Assembly (NCBI GenBank): GCA_030587605.1
Contig: JAUQYT010000245.1
Location: 1-13,623 of the forward strand
Source: Candidatus Njordarchaeum guaymasense
GTDB lineage: Archaea > Asgardarchaeota > Njordarchaeia > Njordarchaeales > Njordarchaeaceae
Length of the DNA: 13,623 nt
Direction of reading: 5' to 3'
The stretch's first letter is position 1, and every line of letters begins with the position of its first letter. Below are positions 5,564 to 12,833 of the stretch, one piece after another. A model generated the notes under the pieces. That model was not told the origin of the DNA, did no database searches, and saw only the letters and a list, made by a program, of their open reading frames with translations. Position numbers and translations under genes: made by a program.

Positions 5564-8500
5564 CTAGGCTTCGCTTGCGACTACTGAGAATTCGCCAGGG
5601 TAGTCTGGCAAACCGTTTCTGTTGAGGTCTTGCCAACGGACAATGTACCAGCCAGCGGTCAGAGATGCTAGGTCTATGTACTTGCCGTCGAAGTAGACGC
5701 CTGCGCAGTATGTCCCGGGCGCTCCGATTCCCCAGAGTGAGATCACTGTATGCGCGCCGTCCTGTATCACTTCCATGACGAAGTAGTCTTGGGTTGGGGT
5801 GATGGTTGCTGGGTTGATTGTGTATACGACTGTTGCGCCCTTCTTGATGATGTATTGGCCGCCTTCAATGTAGAACTTCAGAGGCGCCATGCCGTTGTCC
5901 TCATAGTATGCCAGAGTCGGGTTCGCAGCCCGTCCACCAACCATCACGAGATGCGTGTAGTCACTCCACGTCGGTGCCTTCGTGACTTGGTTGATCCGCA
6001 CTGAGTCTGTCTTCGGGAATAGTCTTTTCGGCGGGTTCCTATGTGCATACATGAAGCCTAGGCTTGAGTCATCGTATATGTTGCCGGTTGCCATGAAGCC
6101 TACACTATCGGTTCCAGAGAAGATCGCTGTCAAGGTTTGACCAAACCCTGCTCTGACATTCAAAGTCACATCTACTGTATGGGTTTTTCCGAGGGCGCTA
6201 GCCCATATGGTTAAGGTATATGTTCCAGGTGGAGTCGAAGGCGATGTGGAAACGGTTAACGTTGAAGATGCATTGCCGGATAATGAGGATGAATTGAATG
6301 AGCCAGTCGTATATGCAGGGAGGTTTGAGACGTTAAGGGACACCTTCTGGTTGAAGCCGTGAAGCGATGCTAATGTGACTGTGAAAGTTGTTGATTGGCC
6401 TAGGCCGACCGTCTGAGATGAGGGATTCACTGAAATGGTGAAGTGAGGTTCCACAACTACTTGAAGCGATAAGCCACCAATGACTCTGTCTCCAATCATG
6501 GAGACGACGGAAAACGTGGCATTCGTGCCAAGGGGAGCGCCGGGCGGTGGGATAACCGTGAGGGTTATGTCATCTCTTTCGCCTATAGTGTTCCATGCGC
6601 TCAGTGTAACTACGCTTTTATCCAACGTTGCGATCCAACCGGGTGGTATGTCAGACATAATGTGCAGATACACTCTGTTCGTGTCCTTGTAAGGGTTGTA
6701 TACTGTAAACTTTTCTTGCATCGTACTAGCGGAACTAACACCGAAATTTGCGTAACCTTGATTGTTACGATCGTTCTCATCATGTGAATACTTTACCTCT
6801 ATTTCAACCTCGAAACAGTAGTGTTCCTTCTTATCAGGAGTGAATGCAATGCTGACTTTAGCGGAGCCCCCTGCGGCTATGGAACACTTGGCTGAACCGA
6901 AAGGTGTTCCTTTGCCTGCAATGATTAGCGCTGCGTCCGGTTCGAAGTCATAATAGCTGAACTGAACTTCAACCTCTCCCTCTAAGGTGTTGTCTGGTCC
7001 GTCGTTTCTAATGAGTGCCCAAACGTAGTTAGTCTTCCCAGGGATGAGGTATCCAGATCTGGGAGTTGGCTGAGGTTGATTGGTCACCCATACGTCCGGG
7101 TTTATCCCATTATTCCCAAACGTGATCTTCACGTCGACTAATTGATGTGGCTCAGGTACAGGTGCATATATGGGCGGACCTGGTTCAGGTGGGAGCCCAG
7201 GAAGCGGAGGCGGAGGACACCATGCGACGTACCATGTCCTGAGATCAGCGTTATATTGCCCTGGACTTGGGGTAAATATCATTGCAAAGCTAACATAACA
7301 AGTCATATAATTAAAATCTATAAAATATGCTGAAATGAAATAGTATTTTTGATATAGAGGCACTTGACGAAAATCGAAACTTGTTTGAAACCCCTTTGCA
7401 TCACGGAAGGGAGGGGGAGCCCCACGAACGGGACAGACACTAACGTAAACGTAAGAAGCCCACTGTACGTTATAGCGAAAATAAACGTTTACAGTGACAT
7501 TAAAGTGATTCGTGGGCGGTGGAGTTGGCGGCTGAGCTCCATTGTAAACCGTCACCTCAAAGGACCATGTGCTAAGATTAAGGACTTTAAAATCCATGGT
7601 TATTTCGGGATAAAGGCCCCTAATCCTGTAGCTCGGGTGGGGTATCGTGAGCCTTTGCCCATCTTGATAAGGAGCGGCGTAGAGCCCAAGAATTGTCGGA
7701 TTAGCGTCCATAATTTTTAGGGGTCCACGTCCCGCATGGGGTCCCCAACGCTTCACGGTATAATTCCACCAATCGGCAGAACCGTAGCGATAAATCAGGT
7801 TGGGGGCTTCTCCCCCCTGAAGCGCCAAGGTGTCATCAACTTCATAGACTAAGACACCGCCCGGCCTCCCATGACTTGGTTTCCGCACTTCCGCGAGGTA
7901 GTATAAATCTTCTGTCAAGTGAACTCTGATACCGTGAAATGAATAGCCTGTTTCCGTTGGGTTTTCTAGCGGATCGACCTGGGCAGTTACCGACTCTCCT
8001 GATGGGTAGACGTCTCTGATTGTTTGGATCCATCCAAGTCTATTCTTTGTCCATATGGTTGGATGAGTAGGGTCTTCACCAGTCGAATTTGGAAGCCACT
8101 GACCCGTAGCCATCAAATCCCAATGGCCTACGCAATTATCCTCGTCCACAATGTGGTCTTGGTTCATGTCGAACCATTGGGTGAGGTTGTAGTTGTAGAG
8201 GTCGGGCAGTCCGAAAGTATGTCCGATCTGGTGGGCTATGACGCCGATCGGATCAAATTCGGAGACTACGCAAATCTTGCGTCTAAGCCTTCCATCAGGG
8301 CTGTCTATGAACATTTCACGCTGATAACCGAACGAGGTTATGTCACTGTCACTCTTTGAAACAACCTCGTTTCTACCCGCGTGCACAATCACAATCAGCT
8401 CATAATTTCTGTACTGCACACCAAGCGAAGCACCCACTTCTACGGCGTCTCTCACTAACTCCCAAATCCTCTCTCGCCGAAAGCCACCAGAACCGTAATA

Positions 8501-8830
8501 GGCCAAGGGATTAGGTAAACGATACCAATCAGACAGAACATGCCCAACAAATCCAGACTGTTGATAGGAAATGCTTTTCCAATAGTCATTCAGCGACGAG
8601 AATATGCGCGTACTGATTTCTTTCACTGATCTTGTATTTGTCACATCAGAGAATTTCACCAAGATTACGACTGTGTTGTGCGTATCTGCTGAACTCACGG
8701 CCCTCTTGCCTTCGATAGCTCTTGCTCCCTCTCTTTGACTTAGAACGGAACCGTGTTCATTGAAGGCAGGGACATTAAACAAGATGAGTGAGGTTAGGAA
8801 CAGTAATAAGACTACTTTCTTGCTTTTCAA
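5564..8830 (-). CDS. Secreted M6-type metalloprotease homologue with Ig-like and S-layer-like domains; HExxH is HQIGH
   Basis: The product has 1088 residues. Residues 1-24 are a signal peptide (KSKK then a Leu-rich core). Residues 50-430 match M6 (immune inhibitor A-like) peptidases: HQIGHTFGLPDLYN at 200-213 and the Met-turn region GHWDLMATG at 235-243. The catalytic glutamate of HExxH is Gln201 (codon CAG), so peptidase activity may be lost. An EF-hand-like loop DMNQDHIVDEDN lies at 221-232. Two proline-rich linkers (432-441, 539-561) flank an aromatic-rich module. A CARDB-like segment (about 565-700), further beta domains and an Ig-like repeat (about 797-893) follow. The terminal domain (900-1088) carries LVMVGGRAANP and a Ca-loop-like DLNRNGLPD. 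The TTG start has GAGGT 6 nt upstream. The role is extracellular, perhaps binding or surface assembly rather than proteolysis. Confidence 0.86.
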   Translation of the reverse strand: MKSKKVVLLLFLTSLILFNVPAFNEHGSVLSQREGARAIEGKRAVSSADTHNTVVILVKFSDVTNTRSVKEISTRIFSSLNDYWKSISYQQSGFVGHVLSDWYRLPNPLAYYGSGGFRRERIWELVRDAVEVGASLGVQYRNYELIVIVHAGRNEVVSKSDSDITSFGYQREMFIDSPDGRLRRKICVVSEFDPIGVIAHQIGHTFGLPDLYNYNLTQWFDMNQDHIVDEDNCVGHWDLMATGQWLPNSTGEDPTHPTIWTKNRLGWIQTIRDVYPSGESVTAQVDPLENPTETGYSFHGIRVHLTEDLYYLAEVRKPSHGRPGGVLVYEVDDTLALQGGEAPNLIYRYGSADWWNYTVKRWGPHAGRGPLKIMDANPTILGLYAAPYQDGQRLTIPHPSYRIRGLYPEITMDFKVLNLSTWSFEVTVYNGAQPPTPPPTNHFNVTVNVYFRYNVQWASYVYVSVCPVRGAPPPFRDAKGFQTSFDFRQVPLYQKYYFISAYFIDFNYMTCYVSFAMIFTPSPGQYNADLRTWYVAWCPPPPLPGLPPEPGPPIYAPVPEPHQLVDVKITFGNNGINPDVWVTNQPQPTPRSGYLIPGKTNYVWALIRNDGPDNTLEGEVEVQFSYYDFEPDAALIIAGKGTPFGSAKCSIAAGGSAKVSIAFTPDKKEHYCFEVEIEVKYSHDENDRNNQGYANFGVSSASTMQEKFTVYNPYKDTNRVYLHIMSDIPPGWIATLDKSVVTLSAWNTIGERDDITLTVIPPPGAPLGTNATFSVVSMIGDRVIGGLSLQVVVEPHFTISVNPSSQTVGLGQSTTFTVTLASLHGFNQKVSLNVSNLPAYTTGSFNSSSLSGNASSTLTVSTSPSTPPGTYTLTIWASALGKTHTVDVTLNVRAGFGQTLTAIFSGTDSVGFMATGNIYDDSSLGFMYAHRNPPKRLFPKTDSVRINQVTKAPTWSDYTHLVMVGGRAANPTLAYYEDNGMAPLKFYIEGGQYIIKKGATVVYTINPATITPTQDYFVMEVIQDGAHTVISLWGIGAPGTYCAGVYFDGKYIDLASLTAGWYIVRWQDLNRNGLPDYPGEFSVVASEA

Positions 8831-9210
8831 TCACATACCTCGTTAAGTCTATTGGCGGCTTCGGCTCAACAGATGTGTAGCGTCACTCATAGTTATAACT
8901 TTTGGTTAAAGGGGGGCAGCGAGAAGCTTCCGTTCAACAATTACCGCATGTGGCGAGAAATGGTTGCGGAGGTTATGAGCGATAAGTCAAAGGTGCGGTG
9001 ATGGTATTTGCACCTTGGCCCTATTCTTGGCTTCTAGCTGGGATACGAGACCTTCGGGTTGTTCTAAACTCGGCCATAGCTTGAGTCTGACTACAACTAT
9101 CACGAGCTCGTCTACTGACGATACTGCTCAAGAAGCGATTATTTTGGCTTCACGCCGAACCATCCAAAAAGGTTACAAAGGGTTAAACGTTACAGTGGAC
9201 TGATACAACT
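8831..9210. other. Divergent intergenic region upstream of the M6 and DUF5678 genes
   Basis: It holds the M6 promoter on the minus strand and probably that of the plus-strand pair (TTACAAA near 9175, about 36 nt before ATG 9211). A 42-codon plus-strand ORF (ATG near 8873 to TGA near 9001, including NNYRMWREMVAEVMS) overlaps the M6 promoter and has no known family. The plus-strand segment 9100-9200 reads DDTAQEAIILA in one frame and might be a HEPN remnant, but the evidence is too thin to call. Confidence 0.4.
8837..8905 (-). promoter_or_regulatory. Promoter and ribosome binding site of the M6 gene
   Basis: On the minus strand a BRE-like CCAAAA is followed directly by GTTATAAC (8891-8905), a good archaeal TATA element. 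The expected transcription start is near 8868, giving a leader of about 38 nt. That leader contains GAGGT at 8837-8841, six nucleotides before the TTG at 8830. This Shine-Dalgarno match is the main reason to accept TTG as the start codon. Confidence 0.6.
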
Positions 9211-9444
9211 ATGGTCGGGAGTAGGGAAGAGATGACAGCCAAAACCATCAGCGAGTTTGATTTTGTTCTGTCCATGGGTGATAAGCTCGGCGAATATGTT
9301 CACCAATGGATAGCTGTTGTTGATGACAAACTTGTTGCTAAGGGGCGCACCCCAAAAGAGGTCTACGTCAAGGCAAGAAAGAAGCACCCGACAAGAATAC
9401 CATTCGTTATGAAAGTTCCTGCCGATGAAGTCGTGCTGCTGTGA
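9211..9444 (+). CDS. DUF5678-like small protein, first gene of a pair with a retropepsin-like protein
   Basis: The 77-residue protein has the pattern of the archaeal DUF5678 family: HQWIAVVDDKLVAKGRTPKE (31-50), then a lysine-rich helix VYVKARKKHP and an end stretch PFVMKVPADEVVLL. No biochemical function is known for the family. ATG 9211 is the longest start. ATG 9232 is a good alternative because AGGG lies just before it, and it would remove a weakly conserved head. The TGA overlaps the GTG of the following aspartic protease-like gene (GTGA, 9441-9444). This tight coupling suggests that the two products act together, as in a toxin-antitoxin-like or substrate-protease arrangement. Confidence 0.75.
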   Translation: MVGSREEMTAKTISEFDFVLSMGDKLGEYVHQWIAVVDDKLVAKGRTPKEVYVKARKKHPTRIPFVMKVPADEVVLL

Positions 9445-9902
9445 GCAGCATGACTTGGCAGAAGAAACCTAAGTCCATAACCTGTAAGTATCTTGCTTAC
9501 AGATTCTCTCTAGAGGGCCCTCCCAAGTACATACGGCTACCAATGGTTCATGTTTACCTCAAATCTGGCGATAAGGAGTTCACAACTATCGGGTTGGTGG
9601 ATTCTGGTTCTACAGCTACCTTTCTTCCCTGCGAACTAGTTGAGATTCTGGAACTATCAAATCTTCAGGACTCCAGTGCGAGGGGAGCAGGAGGTGTTTT
9701 TCCCACATGGTTAGCAAAAGTGGACGTACTCAAGTTGATCAAGCATAAGGAGCCATTTGACACTTTTCAGAATGTTCGAGTGCACATACCCAAGCAAACG
9801 GGCGCAATACCTTATGTCGTTCTCGGAAGGGACACGATCTTCACTCATTTTGATATCACTTTCTACGAGAATAAGAGAAAAATGACATTCATCAGGCTGT
9901 AG
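9441..9902 (+). CDS. Retropepsin-like (clan AA) aspartic protease homologue
   Basis: The 153-residue protein carries the single-lobe aspartic protease signature. GLVDSGSTATFLP (51-63) includes the catalytic D54-S-G, GAGGV at 82-86 could form the flap, and VVLGRDTIFTHFDITF (126-141) matches the second hydrophobic-hydrophobic-G element before the C-terminal strands. Such single-lobe enzymes act as dimers. The length fits the family. Its substrate is unknown; the overlapping DUF5678-like protein is an obvious candidate partner. Two starts are possible: GTG 9441, giving the 4-nt overlap, or ATG 9450 three codons later. There is no signal peptide, so it should be cytoplasmic. Confidence 0.8.
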   Translation: MSSMTWQKKPKSITCKYLAYRFSLEGPPKYIRLPMVHVYLKSGDKEFTTIGLVDSGSTATFLPCELVEILELSNLQDSSARGAGGVFPTWLAKVDVLKLIKHKEPFDTFQNVRVHIPKQTGAIPYVVLGRDTIFTHFDITFYENKRKMTFIRL

Positions 9903-10556
9903 GCAGTCAACAGCGCAAAACGAGTCCCTATCAGGTTCATGCGCCGTCAGTATCCGACAATAGTTAACAATGTCAAGAATCCTACACCAAGTTAGCAGAG
10001 CCCATAGTCATAAGAAGCTTAAGCTGACAGGTCAGTGCAAAAGACGCTTTTGTTTCTTCAGTACTTGGGATGCTTCCTTGATCCTTTCCTTCTCCAGCTT
10101 GTCCATTTGATAACCCTGCTCTCATCTTCACGAGCGTGGGGCCCCTGTTTCCAGGCGATTTCAGGCGGTAGAGCTAGTCCACGTATTCCCCTTTCCTACC
10201 GGTGTATCATTTGCATCTCGATCCTGTCTTTTGGCGATTTGATTTGCAGTCCTGTTTGAGTGCTTTGGTCTCTCGGCAACGTGTCTTGAGTGGTTGTCTG
10301 GGAAATCGATTGTTACTGTGATAGTCTTGACCTTTGCCTTCATGGATGCTTCTTCTCGGCTTAGCTTCCTAACTGCTCCTTATGCCTCGCTCTCTGCTCG
10401 TCTAGTTCCCTCAATGACTTCTGGGCGTTGAGCGCCTTTTGGAATAAGCTGCGGAGGTTCAAGGTCGCCCCACGGCCTCTTCGATATAAGCGAGTTTATT
10501 TTGCTCAGTCTTCCTATGCTTTAGGGAATGCGTCGGGTTCTGGGAAGTTCTGAAGG
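9903..10556. other. Intergenic region with unrecognised, probably degraded, minus-strand fragments
   Basis: No gene can be supported over about 650 nt. Three minus-strand pieces have coding-like composition but no family. One reads MNLRSLFQKALNAQKSLREL and so on (about 10367-10470, coiled-coil-like, closed by stops). One begins MKAKVKTITVTIDFPDN (10161-10343). One is a lysine-rich stretch MDKLEKERIKEASQVLKKQK ending near 10036. Taken together they may be remains of minus-strand genes. The plus-strand promoter of pair 2 lies at the right end. Confidence 0.4.
10481..10490 (+). promoter_or_regulatory. Candidate TATA box for MNT-HEPN pair 2
   Basis: TCGATATAAG lies about 70 nt before the TTG at 10557, which would give a leader of about 45 nt. 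An alternative AT-rich element, GTTTATTTT, lies at 10494-10502 and would shorten the leader to about 33 nt. The choice between them is open. Confidence 0.4.
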
Positions 10557-10955
10557 TTGCGGAGGAGTGAAGAGGCAAGGCGTTGGCTTTCGGAAGCGCA
10601 GTGGGACCTCGAAACTGCCCAGATACTTCACAAGTCACGAAGGTACAACTCCTGCGCCTTCATCTGCCAGCAAGCAGGCGAGAAGGCTGCTAAGGCGCTT
10701 CTCTATGTGATTGGAGAGTCACCTTTTGGTCACTCGATACGCGAGCTCCTCACGCGATATGCGGAAGCGAAGCATGAGAATCTAGATGAGCTGCTTCCTC
10801 TTGCCTCGGAGCTTGATCGGCATTATGTTCCTGCCAGATACCCGAGCGCTATTCCATCTGGGACCCCGCACGAGAACTATGATGAGGTTGTTAGCAGTAG
10901 AACCTTGGATCACGCAGCCAAGATTATCCAGTACGTCCAGAGGCAGCTTCAATGA
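10557..10955 (+). CDS. HEPN-domain protein of MNT-HEPN pair 2
   Basis: The 132-residue protein is a COG2250-type HEPN protein. Landmarks are EEARRWLSEAQWDLETA (5-21), CQQAGEKAAKALL (37-49), GHSIRELL (58-65) and LDRHYVPARYPSAIP (86-100), ending in a helix with AAKIIQYVQ. The RYP segment near helix 4 is typical of this branch. A TTG start is the longest possible because a TGA lies two codons upstream; it gives the expected N-terminus, and GGGAAG lies about 10 nt before it. An ATG at 10528 is in another frame. The stop overlaps the start of the nucleotidyltransferase (ATGA, 10952-10955). The order is HEPN first, the reverse of pair 1. Confidence 0.85.
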   Translation: MRRSEEARRWLSEAQWDLETAQILHKSRRYNSCAFICQQAGEKAAKALLYVIGESPFGHSIRELLTRYAEAKHENLDELLPLASELDRHYVPARYPSAIPSGTPHENYDEVVSSRTLDHAAKIIQYVQRQLQ

Positions 10956-11377
10956 CAAAGCTCCAATCCCCCGGTTTTCAAAACGAACTAGAGGGCTACT
11001 GCGATCGACTTGCGCGCCTGTACGATCAGCCCACCATCATACTATCTGGGTCAACAGCGGTTGGAGAGGACATGCCGTGGAGTGATGTAGATCTGATCGT
11101 GATAGCGGATTTCAAGAAATCCTTCCTAGAACGTTTGGAAGAGCTGGCCCCGCCCCGCGATAGCCGTTTCAACTTTGAAGTGATCGGCTACACACCGCAA
11201 GAATTCATCTACATGCTTGATCGGCTCGATATCAAAGCCATCGAGGCGGTGGAAGAAGGCATTCCGGTCATCAGCAACCCACTCTTCTTCGACGAACTGA
11301 AGCGGAAACTCGACCAATTGAAGAGTATGGGACTCACGAAGACAAACTGCACATATAGGCTCTGCCTCTCCAGTTGA
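10952..11377 (+). CDS. Minimal nucleotidyltransferase (MNT) of pair 2, with altered C-terminus
   Basis: The 141-residue protein has the Pol-beta nucleotidyltransferase core LSGSTAVGEDMPWSDVDLIV (31-50), with GS at 33-34 and metal-binding D45 and D47. E76 in FNFEVIGYT is a candidate third acidic residue. It probably modifies or neutralises the HEPN partner encoded just upstream. From about residue 134 the reading frame runs into a 53-bp fragment that matches the membrane protein gene at 5067-5120. The last residues (TYRLCLSS) and the stop are therefore probably not original, and the native tail may have been lost. Catalytic residues lie well before this point, so function may persist. Confidence 0.84.
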   Translation: MTKLQSPGFQNELEGYCDRLARLYDQPTIILSGSTAVGEDMPWSDVDLIVIADFKKSFLERLEELAPPRDSRFNFEVIGYTPQEFIYMLDRLDIKAIEAVEEGIPVISNPLFFDELKRKLDQLKSMGLTKTNCTYRLCLSS

Positions 11378-11410
11378 GGAGAGCCAGATGGGTATGGCTG
11401 GAGCTTTCCT
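11358..11410 (+). pseudogene. Fragment of a YdjM-like membrane gene fused into the MNT 2 3' end
   Basis: These 53 bp align with 5067-5120 of the membrane protein gene. By hand count 46 of 54 positions match, with one single-base deletion, and every substitution is a transition. In the original frame the fragment would encode LPLQLRRARWV against LPLRLKRAKWV, and the deletion breaks the frame just after this. Similarity stops sharply on both sides, so this is a recombination remnant rather than a whole gene. Confidence 0.75.
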
Positions 11411-11529
11411 CATTCGAGGCTTTTTAGTGGTATGTTAGCTGGCGCTGGCTTTCAGGAGTCGGCTCGAAAAAGAGGTCAGTCCGACTTCTACTTGCCAACG
11501 AAGACTTGCGACAAAGCGTTGTTCAAAGG

Positions 11530-11538
11530 GTTATAAAG
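11530..11538 (+). promoter_or_regulatory. Candidate TATA box of the winged-helix/protease operon
   Basis: GTTATAAAG has its centre about 27 nt before GTG 11561, which is almost exactly the archaeal TATA-to-start distance. Either GTG 11561 begins a leaderless transcript, or translation starts at ATG 11570 or 11573 after a leader of about 10 nt. The 11414-11529 stretch between this box and the fused fragment contains only a short T run (11419-11424). Confidence 0.6.
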
Positions 11539-11560
11539 CTGATAATGTCACATCTATCAT

Positions 11561-11998
11561 GTGACGGCCATGATGCGACCTTTCCTTGAAGCAGTCAGGA
11601 CGTTCAAGTTGAAGCCGTTCCGGACAGCAGATCTGGTGGAGAATCTGGGTTACGCGACTGGCTACGCAAGGAATTTCCTCAGCCAAGCGACACGACAACG
11701 CCTACTGGTAGCCGGACCTAAAGAGAGAAAGAGGGAAAAGACATTCATGGTCAACCCCAGTGTGATCAGAAAGATAATCCTGAAAGGCGGAAGAGAAAAA
11801 GAGGAGCTTATTGAAGCGCTTGGGCTTCACTCAAAATACCTCGGCGAGTACATCGCCCTGAAAGGATTTGAGGTCGTTGACCATGACCTGAACCTTTACA
11901 CGCTTGGCGAGAGGATCTTCTCCGACGTGGAAGGACAAGACGAGATTGTGATCACCAACGTGGGCATCCCTAAGAAGATCATAACCATAGAAATCTAG
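11561..11998 (+). CDS. Winged-helix DNA-binding-like protein, partner of a DTGF protease-like gene
   Basis: The 145-residue protein begins with a probable winged helix (about 8-66). FRTADLVENLGYATGYARNF fits helix-turn-helix, and the following RLLVAGPKERKREKTFMVNP fits a basic wing. A second part (about 75-145) has a helix-rich segment with EELIEALGLHSKYLGEYIAL and ends in beta strands EIVITNVGIPKKIITIEI. I do not recognise the C-terminal family. It could be an autoregulator or antitoxin-like partner of the downstream protease-like protein, 26 nt away. Start choice is open between GTG 11561 and ATG 11570 or 11573; the promoter spacing allows all three. Confidence 0.65.
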   Translation: MTAMMRPFLEAVRTFKLKPFRTADLVENLGYATGYARNFLSQATRQRLLVAGPKERKREKTFMVNPSVIRKIILKGGREKEELIEALGLHSKYLGEYIALKGFEVVDHDLNLYTLGERIFSDVEGQDEIVITNVGIPKKIITIEI

Positions 11999-12006
11999 AA
12001 ATAGAT

Positions 12007-12013
12007 AGGAGGT
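12007..12013 (+). promoter_or_regulatory. Strong Shine-Dalgarno site deciding the GTG 12025 start
   Basis: AGGAGGT is the best Shine-Dalgarno match in the window. It lies 11 nt before GTG 12025. The nearer GTG at 12016 is followed by an in-frame TAG two codons later, so 12025 is the only workable start, and a rather long spacing must be accepted. Confidence 0.6.
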
Positions 12014-12024
12014 CCGTGTCCTAG

Positions 12025-12405
12025 GTGGGTATCGGAAAATGCTGGAAGTTCAATGACTGTGAACAACCTCCCTACCCCACCATCGAGGTCACAGTTTCAT
12101 CAGCTGATCACAAAGCAACTATCAGCCCAAAAGTCGACACGGGCTTCAACGGTTCACTCGCAATAGACAGAGAATCTGTGAAGACGCTTAGCCTCGCACC
12201 CGTAGGCACGACTCTCGTGAAAACTGCGACCGGACATAACGAAGTGTCTCTCTACGTTGTGAGTATCTCCCAACCGGACCTAGCTATCATCCAAAAAACT
12301 CTTGCAATAGGCACGAAACGTTCACTTGTAGGAAGAAAACTACTTGAGAAGAGGACATGGCTACTCGACTGCAAGAAGGGAAGGTTCTGCATCATAACGG
12401 ATTAA
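12025..12405 (+). CDS. Clan AA aspartic protease-like protein, AF_0612 (DTGF) type
   Basis: The 126-residue protein shows the single-lobe aspartic protease pattern of the archaeal AF_0612 family. KVDTGFNGSLAI (36-47) carries the catalytic D38-T-G, and the family-typical F follows at position 41. A TATGHNEV segment (67-74) could form the flap. LVGRKLLEKRTWLLDCKKGR (101-120) matches the usual hydrophobic-G-xx-L-L region and the final hydrophobic strands. The family is widespread in archaea and cyanobacteria, but substrates are unknown. The start is GTG 12025, preceded by AGGAGGT. It is the second gene behind the winged-helix protein, and the short gap suggests one transcript. It is only distantly similar to the other retropepsin-like protein at 9441-9902. 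Confidence 0.82.
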   Translation: MGIGKCWKFNDCEQPPYPTIEVTVSSADHKATISPKVDTGFNGSLAIDRESVKTLSLAPVGTTLVKTATGHNEVSLYVVSISQPDLAIIQKTLAIGTKRSLVGRKLLEKRTWLLDCKKGRFCIITD

Positions 12406-12833
12406 GCTGACTAGAGAGATGCAGGATCTAGACGGAATGTACGTCAGCTACCAACGATTGAAATCGTTGGCTTGTCCTTAAGAGACCATTAAGAGCTCCC
12501 TCCCATACCCTGAACAGCTAAGAGGTCTCGACAGAAAAACGAGCAGCCACAGCCTCACGCCCCAGGGGCTAAACGGGATTCATCAAGCAGAGCATCAGAT
12601 TGCAGGAACATCAGCATCTTTTTCAGAACAAAGTACCCGGGAGACCTGACGCGATAGGCAAGATGCCTGGAAGGGAATTCTCAAAGTTCGCTCCAAACCT
12701 ACCAGTGGGCTGTCGATCTTTCACTTCCGTATGTCGGAGAGCCATTCGTTGTCGGTTGGGCGTCCAAAAGTGTTCGCAAAGTTGGCGAACTCTAGCGCAA
12801 CCATTCGGGTGAGTGAATCGCTCCCGGTTGGCT
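12406..12833. other. Intergenic region with no recognisable gene
   Basis: Apart from the perfect hairpin at 12451-12470, I see nothing here that can be named. The plus-strand ORF at 12600-12812 has a composition unlike protein-coding DNA and no family resemblance. The stretch lies between the last intact gene and a run of gene fragments, so degraded mobile or toxin genes are possible. Confidence 0.4.
12451..12470. repeat. Perfect 8-bp hairpin with TGAA loop
   Basis: CCAACGAT and ATCGTTGG form a perfect stem around TGAA, about 45 nt after the stop of the DTGF gene. It could be an RNA structure at the 3' end of the winged-helix/protease transcript, an operator, or the subterminal hairpin of a lost transposon. 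No second copy was seen in the window. Confidence 0.6.

Noticed and set aside
9015..9203. Plus-strand ORF with DDTAQEAIILA as a possible fourth HEPN remnant
   Set aside because: Only one short helix-like stretch fits, and the rest is Ser/Thr-rich low-quality sequence; it cannot be told from chance.
10161..10343. Minus-strand ORF starting MKAKVKTITVTIDFPDN as a small antitoxin-like gene
   Set aside because: The first strand looks antitoxin-like, but the rest is polar and unlike any family I know, and there is no clear ribosome binding site.
12451..12470. CRISPR repeat suggested by the ATTGAAA string inside a palindrome
   Set aside because: It occurs once only; there are no regularly spaced copies or spacers.
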